Of a DNA stretch of 64,000 nucleotides, positions 42,825 through 52,241 are shown piece after piece. A program made the translations under genes and the position numbers. The DNA is from Cetobacterium_A somerae (GTDB taxonomy: Bacteria > Fusobacteriota > Fusobacteriia > Fusobacteriales > Fusobacteriaceae). The notes beneath the pieces are model-generated. The model worked only from the letters and a program-made list of their open reading frames with translations, did not search any database and had not been told where the DNA came from. The stretch lies in NCBI RefSeq assembly GCF_044784365.2, contig NZ_CP173062.2. One strand, given 5' to 3'. The first letter of the stretch is position 1, and every line of letters starts with the position of its first letter.

Positions 42825-44150
42825 TTATTTTAATATAGGCCAGTATCCTTTATTAGCTTCAATTAAATCATCTAAAATAGCTTTTGCAACAGATGCGCTT
42901 GGAACTGTTTTAGACATAGTAAGAGCTTGCCATAACTTTTGATAAGACCCTTCTATCCAAGCTTCAACAGTTAGTTTCTCAACAGAAACTTGCTGTTCCA
43001 TAAGCCCTTTTTGGAATTGTGGAATTGCTCCAACAACTAATGGCTCAGGTCCTGCATTTCCAACAATACAAGGGATTTCAACCATAGCAGTAGGATCAAA
43101 ATTAACTATAGCTCCATTATTTTCAACGATTAAAAGCATCTTCTCTTTTGTGTTAAAAGCAATAGCTCTAGCAAGGTCAACTATGTAAGAAGCGTGCTCA
43201 TCTATATGTAGTTCAGTATTATTTGAAGTTTTATTTTTTACAATCTTATCACATTCACCAAAAACAAATTTCTCTCTTCCATCCATAACTTCATTAGCTC
43301 TTGTATACTCTTTGTTTGAGTGCTCAACAACATAATCTGGGAATAGATAATATTTTAAATATGTATTAGGTAAAGTTGTTGGATCTACAGCAAATACATC
43401 TTTTGCTTTAGCAAACGTATCACACCAACTAGCGTCTGTATGTTGGCTATCACCTTTTTTCTCCACATATCCATATTTAGCTACATGTTCTTTTAAGGCA
43501 GGCATTAAATCATTTCCAGCTTTATCTTTTATAGATTTCCACCAACCAAAGTGATTTAATCCATAATACATAATATCCATATCTTTTCTAGAATTTAAAC
43601 CTAAAATTTCAGCCATTCTAACTTCAATTCCAATAGGCATATCACAGATATTTAAAACTTTAGAGTTTGGTTTTAATCTTCTAGTAGCCTCAGCAACAAT
43701 AGCAGCAGGGTTAGAATAGTTTAACATCCAAGCATTAGGAGAGTATTTTTCCATGTGATTAATTAAATCAATAACTCCTCCAATTGATCTCATACCATAA
43801 GCAACTCCTCCAGGACCACAAGTTTCTTGTCCAACTACTCCATGTTTTAATGGTATTTTCTCATCTAATTCTCTCATTGGATATTTTCCAACTCTAATAT
43901 GAGCCATAACAAAATCTATATCAGTGAAAGCTTCTTCAGGTTTTGTGCTATAGCTAAACTCTATTTCAGGAGCTCTTTCTTTTAAAAGAATAGCACAAGC
44001 ATCTCCTATTTTAGCTTGTCTTTCAGCATCGTTATCATACATTTTAATCTGTCTAATTGGGAATTGCTCAAGATTGTCCAATAGCATTAAAATTATTCCA
44101 GGGGTAAATGTACTTCCTCCACCAGCAATTAAAATTGAAAACTTTTTCAT
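42825..44150 (-). CDS. malH: 6-phospho-alpha-glucosidase (GH4, MalH type)
   Basis: The 441-residue protein has the GH4 NAD+-binding loop (IAGGGSTFTPG, residues 8-18) and the CDMPIG motif (Cys169-Asp170) that marks the 6-phospho-alpha-glucosidase branch. A metal-binding His lies in GLNHFGWW. It hydrolyses maltose 6-phosphate and related disaccharide phosphates using NAD+, Mn2+ and a redox mechanism. Length equals that of the F. mortiferum MalH as I recall it. It lies 11 bases after the PTS gene malB on the same strand; AGGAGG precedes the ATG. Confidence 0.92.
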   Translation of the reverse strand: MKKFSILIAGGGSTFTPGIILMLLDNLEQFPIRQIKMYDNDAERQAKIGDACAILLKERAPEIEFSYSTKPEEAFTDIDFVMAHIRVGKYPMRELDEKIPLKHGVVGQETCGPGGVAYGMRSIGGVIDLINHMEKYSPNAWMLNYSNPAAIVAEATRRLKPNSKVLNICDMPIGIEVRMAEILGLNSRKDMDIMYYGLNHFGWWKSIKDKAGNDLMPALKEHVAKYGYVEKKGDSQHTDASWCDTFAKAKDVFAVDPTTLPNTYLKYYLFPDYVVEHSNKEYTRANEVMDGREKFVFGECDKIVKNKTSNNTELHIDEHASYIVDLARAIAFNTKEKMLLIVENNGAIVNFDPTAMVEIPCIVGNAGPEPLVVGAIPQFQKGLMEQQVSVEKLTVEAWIEGSYQKLWQALTMSKTVPSASVAKAILDDLIEANKGYWPILK

Positions 44151-44161
44151 AATAAATCCTC

Positions 44162-45787
44162 CTATGCGTTAATTAAATTTTTTTCTGAATCTATATTTTC
44201 TAAATCTTTATTCATTAAATCTTCAAAGCAGTCTCTAACTTGTGGAACAGATAATCCTACAATAATTTGAAGAGCATTACCTTTTCTAACAATACCATGA
44301 GCTCCAGCTCCTTTAAATACAGAATCACCTTTAACTAAAGTTTCATCAAAAACAGTAACTCTAAGTCGAGTAGCACAGTTATTAACAGTTTCAATGTTTT
44401 GAGCTCCACCTAGGCCTTGTAAGAAAGTATAAGCTTGATCAAAATATGCGTTTTCAACGATAATATTTCCATTTTTTGCATCTTTTTTATTTTTAAAATC
44501 CTCTTTAGTATAAAGTTTAACCTCTTCATCTTCATCCTCTCTACCAGGAGTTTTTAATCTAAATTTTTCAATACAGTATTTAAAAACAAAGTAGTATATT
44601 GGGATGAAAGCCATTCCCACACCGATTTGTGCAATCATAACACTAGTGTGATTTTTGAAAAGTGGTATCCAGTTAATAGCTGCTATCTCTATAAGTCCAG
44701 ATCCCATATTTCCAACAACTCCAAAAGCATACATAACAGCGGCCATAGAAGCAGCTAAAACAGCGTGTATAGCAAATAGAAATGGTGCAATAAATAGAAA
44801 TGTAAACTCTAAAGGTTCAGTAATTCCTACTAAAACAGCAGTAAGAGCAGCTGGAATCAAAAGTCCAGAAACAATTTTTTTCTTTTCAGGTCGAGCAGTT
44901 TTATAAATAGCTAATGCTATACCAATTGCTCCAAATATCTTACTGTTACCATGTAGTGCAAATCCCCCTTGTGGGAAAAGCTCTTTTAAAGGTAGAGTAG
45001 AGTTAGCAAAATTAGAAAGATTTTGTGCCCAGAAAACTTGGATTCCATTATCAACAACTGCAGGTCCAAATATGAAAGGGCCATAAACAAAGTGATGAAG
45101 TCCAGTAGGAATAAGAATTCTTTCAAGTAAAGTGTATAACCAAACCCCAAAAGTTCCAGAAGAAATCATTAATGTTTGTAAAGATGAGATACCCATCTGT
45201 ACTTTAGGCCATACCAAACATGTTACATATGCAGCTGGAATCATAGCAATAAAAGCGATCATTCCAACAAGTGCACTTCCTTGAAATATTCCTAAAAAGT
45301 CAGGAAGCTTTGTATCAAAGAATCTGTTATGTATATATATAGTAAGTCCTGATATTGCAATTGCTCCAACAATACTTGTATCTAAAGTTTTAATTCCAGC
45401 AATTGTAGTTAATCCACTAACTCCTCCAATGTTTTGAGTAAAATCAACTCCAAAACTTGGCCCCCAAAAAGTTAAAATGGCATTAATAAAATAGTTGAAA
45501 GTTAAATATGTAACCAATACAGATAAACATGCACGAGGATGAGCTTTTTTAGCTAATCCTATTGGAAGTCCAACTGCAAATATAAGTGGAAGTTGTCTAA
45601 ATACTGTCCATCCTCCCTCTTCGATAATATAAACAAGTTTGTAGAATAATCCATTTGGATTCGCCAAGGAACCTACGAAATCTGGATTTTTTAAAATAAT
45701 TGTAAGAGCTACTGTAAGTCCTGCAAAAGGAAAAAGTAGTACTGGTGCAAAAAGTGCTCCACCAAGTCTTTGAAAGAATTTTAACAT
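44162..45787 (-). CDS. malB: Maltose/alpha-glucoside PTS permease, EIICB
   Basis: ATG 45787 has GGGAGG seven bases upstream. The 541-residue protein has the EIIC membrane domain (about 1-400, ten hydrophobic segments, GLHHFVYGPFIFGP) and a C-terminal EIIB domain with phosphorylated Cys in NNCATRLRV. It has no EIIA domain, so it depends on a separate EIIA-Glc. It imports and phosphorylates maltose-type sugars for MalH. Expression is probably under the divergent LacI-family regulator. Confidence 0.9.
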   Translation of the reverse strand: MLKFFQRLGGALFAPVLLFPFAGLTVALTIILKNPDFVGSLANPNGLFYKLVYIIEEGGWTVFRQLPLIFAVGLPIGLAKKAHPRACLSVLVTYLTFNYFINAILTFWGPSFGVDFTQNIGGVSGLTTIAGIKTLDTSIVGAIAISGLTIYIHNRFFDTKLPDFLGIFQGSALVGMIAFIAMIPAAYVTCLVWPKVQMGISSLQTLMISSGTFGVWLYTLLERILIPTGLHHFVYGPFIFGPAVVDNGIQVFWAQNLSNFANSTLPLKELFPQGGFALHGNSKIFGAIGIALAIYKTARPEKKKIVSGLLIPAALTAVLVGITEPLEFTFLFIAPFLFAIHAVLAASMAAVMYAFGVVGNMGSGLIEIAAINWIPLFKNHTSVMIAQIGVGMAFIPIYYFVFKYCIEKFRLKTPGREDEDEEVKLYTKEDFKNKKDAKNGNIIVENAYFDQAYTFLQGLGGAQNIETVNNCATRLRVTVFDETLVKGDSVFKGAGAHGIVRKGNALQIIVGLSVPQVRDCFEDLMNKDLENIDSEKNLINA

Positions 45788-45845
45788 CTTGTTACCTCCC
45801 AATTTTTTTCTAGGATCCTCTGTTAATCGAAGTATACAATGAAAA

Positions 45846-45872
45846 AAGTTCTAAATCAATACTTTAGAACTT
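45846..45872 (-). promoter_or_regulatory. Terminator-like hairpin in the malB leader
   Basis: AAGTTCTAAA / TTTAGAACTT, a perfect 10-bp stem with seven-base loop; on the minus strand it is followed by T6. It lies 59 bases upstream of malB, between operator and gene, so it could attenuate malB transcription. Confidence 0.6.
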
Positions 45873-45891
45873 AAAAACACACATTACTCTA

Positions 45892-45909
45892 AACGTAACA
45901 TGTTACGTT
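45892..45909. promoter_or_regulatory. LacI-family operator in the malB-malR gap
   Basis: AACGTAACATGTTACGTT is a perfect 18-bp palindrome, the expected size and symmetry for a LacI/GalR-family site, between the divergent malB and malR genes. Confidence 0.75.
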
Positions 45910-45932
45910 CAGAGAGAAAAAATAGAAAATGT

Positions 45933-45961
45933 TTTGTAAATATAGAGAATTTAGATATAAT
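45933..45961 (+). promoter_or_regulatory. Possible malR promoter
   Basis: TATAAT at 45956-45961 with a weak TTTGTA 17 bases upstream (45933-45938), 35 bases before the GTG. Confidence 0.45.
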
Positions 45962-45996
45962 GTAAAAAATAAAAGAATAAGAGAGAGGAAAAAACT

Positions 45997-46968
45997 GTGA
46001 AGATAACAATAAAAGAGATTGCAGAGGATGCAGGGGTTTCTGTATCTACAGTTTCAAGAGTAATATCTAATAATCCCAAGATAAGTGAAGCTACAAAACT
46101 AAGAGTAAGAGAGGTTATTGAAAGGTTAAATTATAAACCAAATATAATGGCAAGAGGATTAGTTAAAAGAAGAACAGGGATTTTAGGTGTAATAATGCCA
46201 AAGGAAACAACAACACTTTTTACTAGTCCATTTTTTATAGAGGTTATGCAAGGTATTAGCTTAAAAGGAAAAGAAAGAGATTATTATATCATGTATGATT
46301 TTTGCAAAAATGAGAAAGAGGAGTATGAAGGAACAAGAAAACTAGCGGAAAGTGGATTAGTTGATGGAATATGTCTTATGTCAACACGTAAAAATGATAA
46401 GAGCATTCAATATTTAAAAGAAACAAATTTTCCTTTTGTTATAATTGGTGAACCTGAAGAAAAAGATGGCGTTTTATGGGTAGATAATAATAACTTAAAA
46501 GCAACATATGATATGGTGAAAAAAATTATTCATGAAAATTCTAAAAAAATAGTTTTTGTAGGTGGAGATAAAAATTTAACAGTTACAATAAATAGAGTTG
46601 CTGGATTTGAAAAAGCATGTAAAGAGCTGAAATTAGATTACTCTATATATCTAGGAAAAGACTTCTCTAGAGGAGAAGGATATAGATTAGCAGAAAAAAT
46701 ATTTTCAGAACAAAAATGTGAGAATTTTATAATTTCAGACGACAATCTTTTAAAAGGATTTTTAGAATATTTAGAAAAAAGTAATATAGAAAATGTAAAT
46801 ATAGGAAGTTTTAACAAAGCAAATATAAAAAAGGTTTGGAAAAATAAAATTTTTCTATTAGATATAAAACCTGAAAAATTAGGAATGGAAGCAGTGGATC
46901 TTTTAGCCAATTGCATTCAAGATAAATTAGAAAGTTGTAACAAAATAGTAGATATAGAATTAAATTAA
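45997..46968 (+). CDS. LacI/GalR-family regulator of maltose genes
   Basis: The 323-residue protein has the LacI HTH at the N-terminus (IKEIAEDAGVSVSTVSRVI), a hinge (NYKPNIMARGLVKRRTGILGV) and a periplasmic-binding-type effector domain. The start is GTG with GAGAGAGG about seven bases upstream. Divergent from malBH and upstream of the GH13 operon, it likely represses one or both in the absence of sugar phosphate. Confidence 0.85.
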   Translation: MKITIKEIAEDAGVSVSTVSRVISNNPKISEATKLRVREVIERLNYKPNIMARGLVKRRTGILGVIMPKETTTLFTSPFFIEVMQGISLKGKERDYYIMYDFCKNEKEEYEGTRKLAESGLVDGICLMSTRKNDKSIQYLKETNFPFVIIGEPEEKDGVLWVDNNNLKATYDMVKKIIHENSKKIVFVGGDKNLTVTINRVAGFEKACKELKLDYSIYLGKDFSRGEGYRLAEKIFSEQKCENFIISDDNLLKGFLEYLEKSNIENVNIGSFNKANIKKVWKNKIFLLDIKPEKLGMEAVDLLANCIQDKLESCNKIVDIELN

Positions 46969-47010
46969 AAGTTGTAAAAAAGGTTGTAGTAACTTTTTTA
47001 CAACTTTTTT
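46967..47010 (+). terminator. Terminator after the regulator gene
   Basis: A 14-15 bp stem AAAAGTTGTAAAAAA pairing with 46994-47008, followed by T. It overlaps the stop codon's last bases. Confidence 0.85.
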
Positions 47011-47061
47011 GTATTATATATAGACAAATTTGGAATTAGATGTTACAATACACAAAAAAGA

Positions 47062-47073
47062 GCAAACGTTTGC
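47062..47073. promoter_or_regulatory. LacI-type operator before the GH13 operon
   Basis: GCAAACGTTTGC is a perfect 12-bp palindrome with the CG-centred core of LacI-family and catabolite-control sites. It overlaps a possible minus-35 region (TTGCAC) and differs clearly from the palindrome at 45892. Confidence 0.7.
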
Positions 47074-47124
47074 ACAAAATGCAAAAAGTTTACAATTCTA
47101 AAGATATATTAAGGAGAGATTAAA

Positions 47125-48774
47125 ATGTGGTGGAAAGAGTTAGTAGGATATCAGATTTATCCGAGAAGTTTTAAAGATTCCAATGGAGATGGAATAGGGG
47201 ACTTAAAAGGAATAATAGAAAAATTAGATTATTTAAAAGATTTAGGGATAGATCTTATTTGGGTTTCACCATTTTTTAAAAGTCCAAATGATGATAATGG
47301 TTATGATATAAGTGACTATAGAGATATATTAGAAGAGTTTGGAACTATGGAAGATTTTGACAATCTTTTATTAGAAACTCACAAAAGAGGTATGAAATTA
47401 ATAATAGATCTTGTAATAAATCATACAAGTGATGAACATCCGTGGTTTATTGAAGCGAGAGAGTCAAAAGATAGTCCTAAGAGAGATTGGTATATTTGGA
47501 GAGAGGGAAAAGATAACGAAGAACCAAATAACTGGGAAAGTATTTTCAAAGGATCAGCTTGGGAAAAATGTGAAAAAACAGATGAATACTACTTACATCT
47601 TTTTTCTAAAAAACAACCTGATTTAAATTGGGAAAATGAAGAGATGAGAAAAGAGATTTATAATATGATGAACTGGTGGTTAGATAAAGGAATTGATGGG
47701 TTTAGAGTTGATGCTATAAGCCATATCAAAAAAGTTGATGGATTCCCTGACATGCCAAATCCTGATGGGAAAAAATATGTAGATTCTTTTGATATGCACA
47801 TGAATATAGATGGAATTCAAAAGTATTTAAAAGAATTAAAAGAAGAAACTTTTGCAAAATATGATATAGTAACTGTTGGAGAAGCTAATGGAGTAGATGC
47901 TGAAAACTCTGATGAATGGGTTGGTAGCGAAAATGGAAAATTTAATATGATATTTCAATTTGAACATCTAAAGTTATGGGATTATGAAGGAGATACAGAG
48001 TTTTGTCCAAAAGCTTATAAAGATGTTTTAAATAAATGGCAAGTAGCTTTAGAGAACAAAGGATGGAATGCTCTTTTTATTGAAAATCATGATATTCCAA
48101 GAAGTACATCAACATGGGGAAATGATGGAGAGTACTGGTTAGAATCAGCAAAATCTTTTGCAACAACATATTTTTTACAAAAAGGAACTCCATTCATCTA
48201 TCAAGGACAAGAGATTGGAATGACAAATACAGTTTTTAATTCTCTTTCAGAGTTTCAAGATGTAAAAAGTGTGAATGAGGGAAAAGAAAAATTAGAAGCT
48301 GGAATGTGTGAAAAAACAGTTTTAGAAATTTTATCAAATACATCTAGAGATAATGCTAGAACTCCTATGCAGTGGGATGATAGTTTAAATGCTGGATTTA
48401 CAACAGGGAAACCGTGGTTAAAAGTAAATAGTAATTATAAAAATATAAATGTTCAAAGTCAAATAAAAGATGAAAACTCAATATATAATCACTATAAAAA
48501 ATTGATATCATTAAAGAAAAATAGTAAAACTTTAACTCATGGAGAGTTTAAATTAGTTTTAGAAGATGATAAACATGTATTTGCTTATTTAAGAGAACTA
48601 GATAATGAAAGATACCTTATATTATCAAACCTAAGTGAAAATGAAAAAAAATTAAACCTATCAGAATTTAATATAAAAAATGAGGATATAGTGCTATCAA
48701 ATTATAAAATTATAGAAAAAGATTTAAAAGAGTTTATAGTTAGACCGTTTGAAAGTGTAGTATATAAAATTTAA
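47125..48774 (+). CDS. GH13 oligo-1,6-/alpha-glucosidase
   Basis: The 549-residue enzyme is of the GH13_31-type (oligo-1,6-glucosidase, sucrose isomerase and trehalose-6-phosphate hydrolase group). Catalytic residues are Asp196 (GFRVDA), Glu253 (VTVGEANG) and Asp323 (ENHDIPRS). Start MWWKELVGYQIYPRSFKDSNGDG is typical. AAGGAG precedes the ATG. With an adjacent PTS EIICB gene it probably splits imported phosphorylated or unphosphorylated alpha-glucosides; substrate is not determinable by eye. Confidence 0.88.
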   Translation: MWWKELVGYQIYPRSFKDSNGDGIGDLKGIIEKLDYLKDLGIDLIWVSPFFKSPNDDNGYDISDYRDILEEFGTMEDFDNLLLETHKRGMKLIIDLVINHTSDEHPWFIEARESKDSPKRDWYIWREGKDNEEPNNWESIFKGSAWEKCEKTDEYYLHLFSKKQPDLNWENEEMRKEIYNMMNWWLDKGIDGFRVDAISHIKKVDGFPDMPNPDGKKYVDSFDMHMNIDGIQKYLKELKEETFAKYDIVTVGEANGVDAENSDEWVGSENGKFNMIFQFEHLKLWDYEGDTEFCPKAYKDVLNKWQVALENKGWNALFIENHDIPRSTSTWGNDGEYWLESAKSFATTYFLQKGTPFIYQGQEIGMTNTVFNSLSEFQDVKSVNEGKEKLEAGMCEKTVLEILSNTSRDNARTPMQWDDSLNAGFTTGKPWLKVNSNYKNINVQSQIKDENSIYNHYKKLISLKKNSKTLTHGEFKLVLEDDKHVFAYLRELDNERYLILSNLSENEKKLNLSEFNIKNEDIVLSNYKIIEKDLKEFIVRPFESVVYKI

Positions 48775-48796
48775 TATATATAGGGGAGACGTTAAA

Positions 48797-50434
48797 ATGA
48801 AAAAGAAAAGTTTAATATCATTTGATTTTTGGCAAAAATTAGGAAAAGCTTTAATTGTTGTAATAGCAGTAATGCCTGCAGCAGGACTTATGGTTTCTAT
48901 TGGTAAACTTCTTGGAACAAGTGGATTATCTATGATTGGAAGAATTATAGAGGATATGGGATGGGGAGTAATTGTAAATCTAAATATACTTTTTGCAGCG
49001 GCAATTGGTGGTTCGTGGGCAAAAGAAAAAGCTGGTGGAGCTTTTGCAGGAGTGATAGCTTTTATACTAACAAATAGAATAACGGGGGCTATATTTGGAA
49101 TAAATGGAGGGATGTTAAATAATCCAGAAGCGGTTATTACATCGTTAACAGGACAAGAACTATTAGTAAAAAATTATTTTACAATGGTTATGGGAGCTCC
49201 AGCTTTAAATATGGGAGTTTTCGTGGGAATACTTTCAGGATTTTTAGGAGCGGTACTATTTAATAAGTATCAAACCTTTGATAAACTACCAAAATCTTTA
49301 GCATTTTTTAATGGAAAAAGATTTGTACCATTTGTAGTAATATTTGGATCATTTGTTATGGCTACTGTTTTATCTTTAATCTGGCCTTTTGTTCAGTGGG
49401 GACTGAATAGCTTTGGTGAGTGGATTGCAACTTCTAGAAATACAGCACCAGTAATAGCACCATTTATATACGGAGCTTTAGAGAGATTGTTATTACCATT
49501 TGGATTACATCATATGTTGACAATTCCTATGAATTATACAGAACTAGGTGGAACATATCAAGTTTTAACAGGAACTGCAGTGGGAAGTACAATTGCTGGT
49601 CAAGATCCAATCTGGTTAGCCTGGATAACTGATTTAAATAACTTGAAAGCAGCAGGAGATATAACAGGATATAAAAATCTTTTAGATACAGTTGTTCCAG
49701 CTAGATTTAAAGCTGGTCAAGTGGTATTATCGACAGCTTCACTTTTAGGAATTGGATTAGCTATGTTAAATAATGTTGATAGCGATAAAAAAACACAATA
49801 TAAAACAATATTTATATCTTCAATGCTAGCTGTATTTTTAACAGGAGTAACAGAACCAATTGAATTTATGTTTATGTTTGTGGCACCAGTTTTATATGTA
49901 GCTTACGCAATTTTAACAGGACTTGCTTTTGCTCTAGTAGATATAATCTCTTTAAGAGTTCATTCTTTTGGATTCTTAGAACTACTTTCTCGTATACCTT
50001 TAATGATGAAAGCAGGATTATATAAAGATTTAATAAACTTTGTAATAGTAAGTGGAGGATTTTTCTTTGCAAACTACTGGTTATTCAATGTAATTATAAA
50101 AAAATATGATTTACCAACTCCTGGAAGAAGAGGAAATTATATTGATGAAGAGGAAGATAGTAGTGATGAAAAAGTAAAAACAACAGGTAATCAAGAGGAG
50201 ATTCCAGTTAGAATAATAGAGCTTCTTGGTGGAAGTGAAAATATAGTTGATGTAGATGCATGTATGACAAGACTTAGAGTTACTGTAAAAGATGCAGATG
50301 TAGTAGGGGATAAAAATATGTGGAAAAAAACAGGTTCTATAGGATTAATAATAAAAGATTGTGGAGTTCAGGCCATATATGGACCAAAAGCAGATATACT
50401 AAAATGTAAAATAATTGATATATTAGGGAGATAA
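48797..50434 (+). CDS. PTS permease EIICB, alpha-glucoside type
   Basis: The 545-residue protein has an EIIC domain of about ten membrane segments (GLHHMLTIPMNYTELGG) and a C-terminal EIIB with Cys in DACMTRLRVTV. It is distinct in sequence from malB. No EIIA domain. GGGGAG precedes the ATG. It lies between the GH13 enzyme and the EEP-family gene in one operon. Confidence 0.88.
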   Translation: MKKKSLISFDFWQKLGKALIVVIAVMPAAGLMVSIGKLLGTSGLSMIGRIIEDMGWGVIVNLNILFAAAIGGSWAKEKAGGAFAGVIAFILTNRITGAIFGINGGMLNNPEAVITSLTGQELLVKNYFTMVMGAPALNMGVFVGILSGFLGAVLFNKYQTFDKLPKSLAFFNGKRFVPFVVIFGSFVMATVLSLIWPFVQWGLNSFGEWIATSRNTAPVIAPFIYGALERLLLPFGLHHMLTIPMNYTELGGTYQVLTGTAVGSTIAGQDPIWLAWITDLNNLKAAGDITGYKNLLDTVVPARFKAGQVVLSTASLLGIGLAMLNNVDSDKKTQYKTIFISSMLAVFLTGVTEPIEFMFMFVAPVLYVAYAILTGLAFALVDIISLRVHSFGFLELLSRIPLMMKAGLYKDLINFVIVSGGFFFANYWLFNVIIKKYDLPTPGRRGNYIDEEEDSSDEKVKTTGNQEEIPVRIIELLGGSENIVDVDACMTRLRVTVKDADVVGDKNMWKKTGSIGLIIKDCGVQAIYGPKADILKCKIIDILGR

Positions 50435-50441
50435 ATTTTAA

Positions 50442-51230
50442 ATGAAACTATTAACACTAAACTGTCACTCTTGGCAAGAGAAAAATCAACTAGAAAAAAT
50501 GAGATATCTAGCTAAGGTAATATTTGAAGAGAATTATGAGGTAGTTGCTTTGCAAGAGGTAAATCAATTGATAGAAGACAAGATTTTATATGATGATATA
50601 AGAGAGGGAAACTTTATAGATATTTTGTGTAAGGAGCTAAAAAAATTAGGGGTTGAGTATAGCTACCGTTGGGATTATCATCATGTAGGATACGATGTTT
50701 TTCATGAAGGAACTGGAATTCTTTTTAAAGGGGAGTTAAAAGAAAGTTTAGGGGAGTTTATAGGAAAAACTAAAGATACAAATTTTTGGAAAACAAGAAA
50801 ATTTACAATGATATCTAAATTAGTTGGAGATATTGTAATAGATTTTTATAGCTGTCATATGGGATGGTGGAAAGATAGTGAAAATCCTTTTGAAGAACAA
50901 TTAGATGAATTAATAGATTTTGCCAATAAAAGAGGAAATATATATTTTCTAATGGGAGATTTTAATAATGATGCTAATATTAGAGGAGAGGGATACGACT
51001 ATTTATTAACAAAAGGAATTAAAGATACATATTTAGAAGCCATTAAAAAAGATGATGGAATAACTGTCCCAGGTGTTATTGCTGGTTGGGAGGGGAAATG
51101 CAGTAATCCTAAAAGAATAGATTTTATTTTTACAAATAGTGAGAGTACAATAAAATCTAGTGAGGTTATTTTTAATGGAAAGAATAAAGAGATTATATCA
51201 GATCACTTTGGGGTAACTATAGAGATATAA
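50442..51230 (+). CDS. Endonuclease/exonuclease/phosphatase-family hydrolase
   Basis: The 262-residue protein has the EEP fold motifs: N-terminal LLTLNCHSWQ, metal Glu in ALQEVN, MGDFNND and the C-terminal ISDHFGV. EEP enzymes cut phosphodiesters or phosphoesters of nucleic acids, lipids or sugars. No signal peptide, so cytoplasmic. It starts seven bases after the PTS gene, so it belongs to the alpha-glucoside operon; a role in sugar-phosphate or phosphodiester turnover is inference. Confidence 0.85.
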   Translation: MKLLTLNCHSWQEKNQLEKMRYLAKVIFEENYEVVALQEVNQLIEDKILYDDIREGNFIDILCKELKKLGVEYSYRWDYHHVGYDVFHEGTGILFKGELKESLGEFIGKTKDTNFWKTRKFTMISKLVGDIVIDFYSCHMGWWKDSENPFEEQLDELIDFANKRGNIYFLMGDFNNDANIRGEGYDYLLTKGIKDTYLEAIKKDDGITVPGVIAGWEGKCSNPKRIDFIFTNSESTIKSSEVIFNGKNKEIISDHFGVTIEI

Positions 51231-51235
51231 AAATA

Positions 51236-51273
51236 AAAGGATTGAGCTAAAGAGTAGTTCAATCCTTTTTCTA
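51236..51273. terminator. Bidirectional terminator
   Basis: A 14-bp stem (AAAGGATTGAGCTA with its partner at 51255-51268, one wobble) and TTTTT, between convergent EEP and TDT genes. Confidence 0.85.
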
Positions 51274-51282
51274 TTTGTTTTT

Positions 51283-52224
51283 TTATTTAGCTGAAGGCTT
51301 AACTTTTTTTAGGAAGTTATAGAAAACAAATACTATGATTCCTGTTGTAACATAAAGTTGAATACCGGCAATATTTCTAACAACATTAGCATATTCAGGT
51401 AGGTTTACACTAGCTAAGTAAGCGCTCATTCTAAAAGAAGCTACAGTTCCAACAGCCATAGGGAAGGTAGTTCCTGCAAAACCAGGATGGAAATTAAAGC
51501 TAAAGAATTTAGGAATACTCAGAAGTATTGAAATAAGTGTTACAAAGACAATTCCATATAGGAAAAATGCAATATACATGTTAGGCTCTTTAACTACATT
51601 TAAATAACCAATAGCACAAAGACTTGATGGTGCTAATAGTATAGCTTTTGTATGATAAACCATATCAGGTAAAGGTTTTATAATTAATCTTCTAATCATA
51701 AATGGAATTATTGTAAAAAATACAAGTACTCCGTAAATTAAAACCCATTTAGAAATAACAGGTTCATCCATAGCTCCACCTACAACAATAGAAACCATAA
51801 TTCCGTTATAAGTTACAAACCAACTTGGAACAAAAGTCTCAATGTTAAAGTTTTTAATAACATTTCTATAAGTAAAAATGCAAATAGCAAAAGCGTGGAA
51901 AAATACACCGAAAAGCCAAAGATTTTTTCCTAAAAAAGGACTGTATGGAAGCAAAAATGCTCCAATAATCATAGCTAACATAGAGTATGTACCATATAAA
52001 CTAGCAGGAATTGTATTGCTATACTCAGCTAGAAAGGCCTCTTTGTGTCTGAAAATTTTTATAGTTGCTAAAATAAATACTACAATACCAATAATCATGA
52101 AGATATTTCTAAGGTAAGTAAAATTTAGTAATAAAAAGGCATTGGCAAGAGTGCACGCCCCAACAGTTGTAGCAATAGCCCCAACAGGGAAACGCTCTAA
52201 CCTATCAATTGTCTCTTTAATCAT
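51283..52224 (-). CDS. TDT-family transporter (tellurite-resistance/dicarboxylate type)
   Basis: The 313-residue protein has ten hydrophobic segments and family signatures near the N-terminus (ERFPVGAIATTVGACTLANA) and in the C-terminal half (FHPGFAGTTFPMAVGTVA). TDT members export organic acids, sulfite or oxyanions. It is last in a four-gene minus-strand cluster with molybdopterin, iron-sulfur and flavin proteins, which suggests movement of that enzyme's substrate or product. Confidence 0.85.
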   Translation of the reverse strand: MIKETIDRLERFPVGAIATTVGACTLANAFLLLNFTYLRNIFMIIGIVVFILATIKIFRHKEAFLAEYSNTIPASLYGTYSMLAMIIGAFLLPYSPFLGKNLWLFGVFFHAFAICIFTYRNVIKNFNIETFVPSWFVTYNGIMVSIVVGGAMDEPVISKWVLIYGVLVFFTIIPFMIRRLIIKPLPDMVYHTKAILLAPSSLCAIGYLNVVKEPNMYIAFFLYGIVFVTLISILLSIPKFFSFNFHPGFAGTTFPMAVGTVASFRMSAYLASVNLPEYANVVRNIAGIQLYVTTGIIVFVFYNFLKKVKPSAK

Positions 52225-52241
52225 TATAATCTCCTTATATT

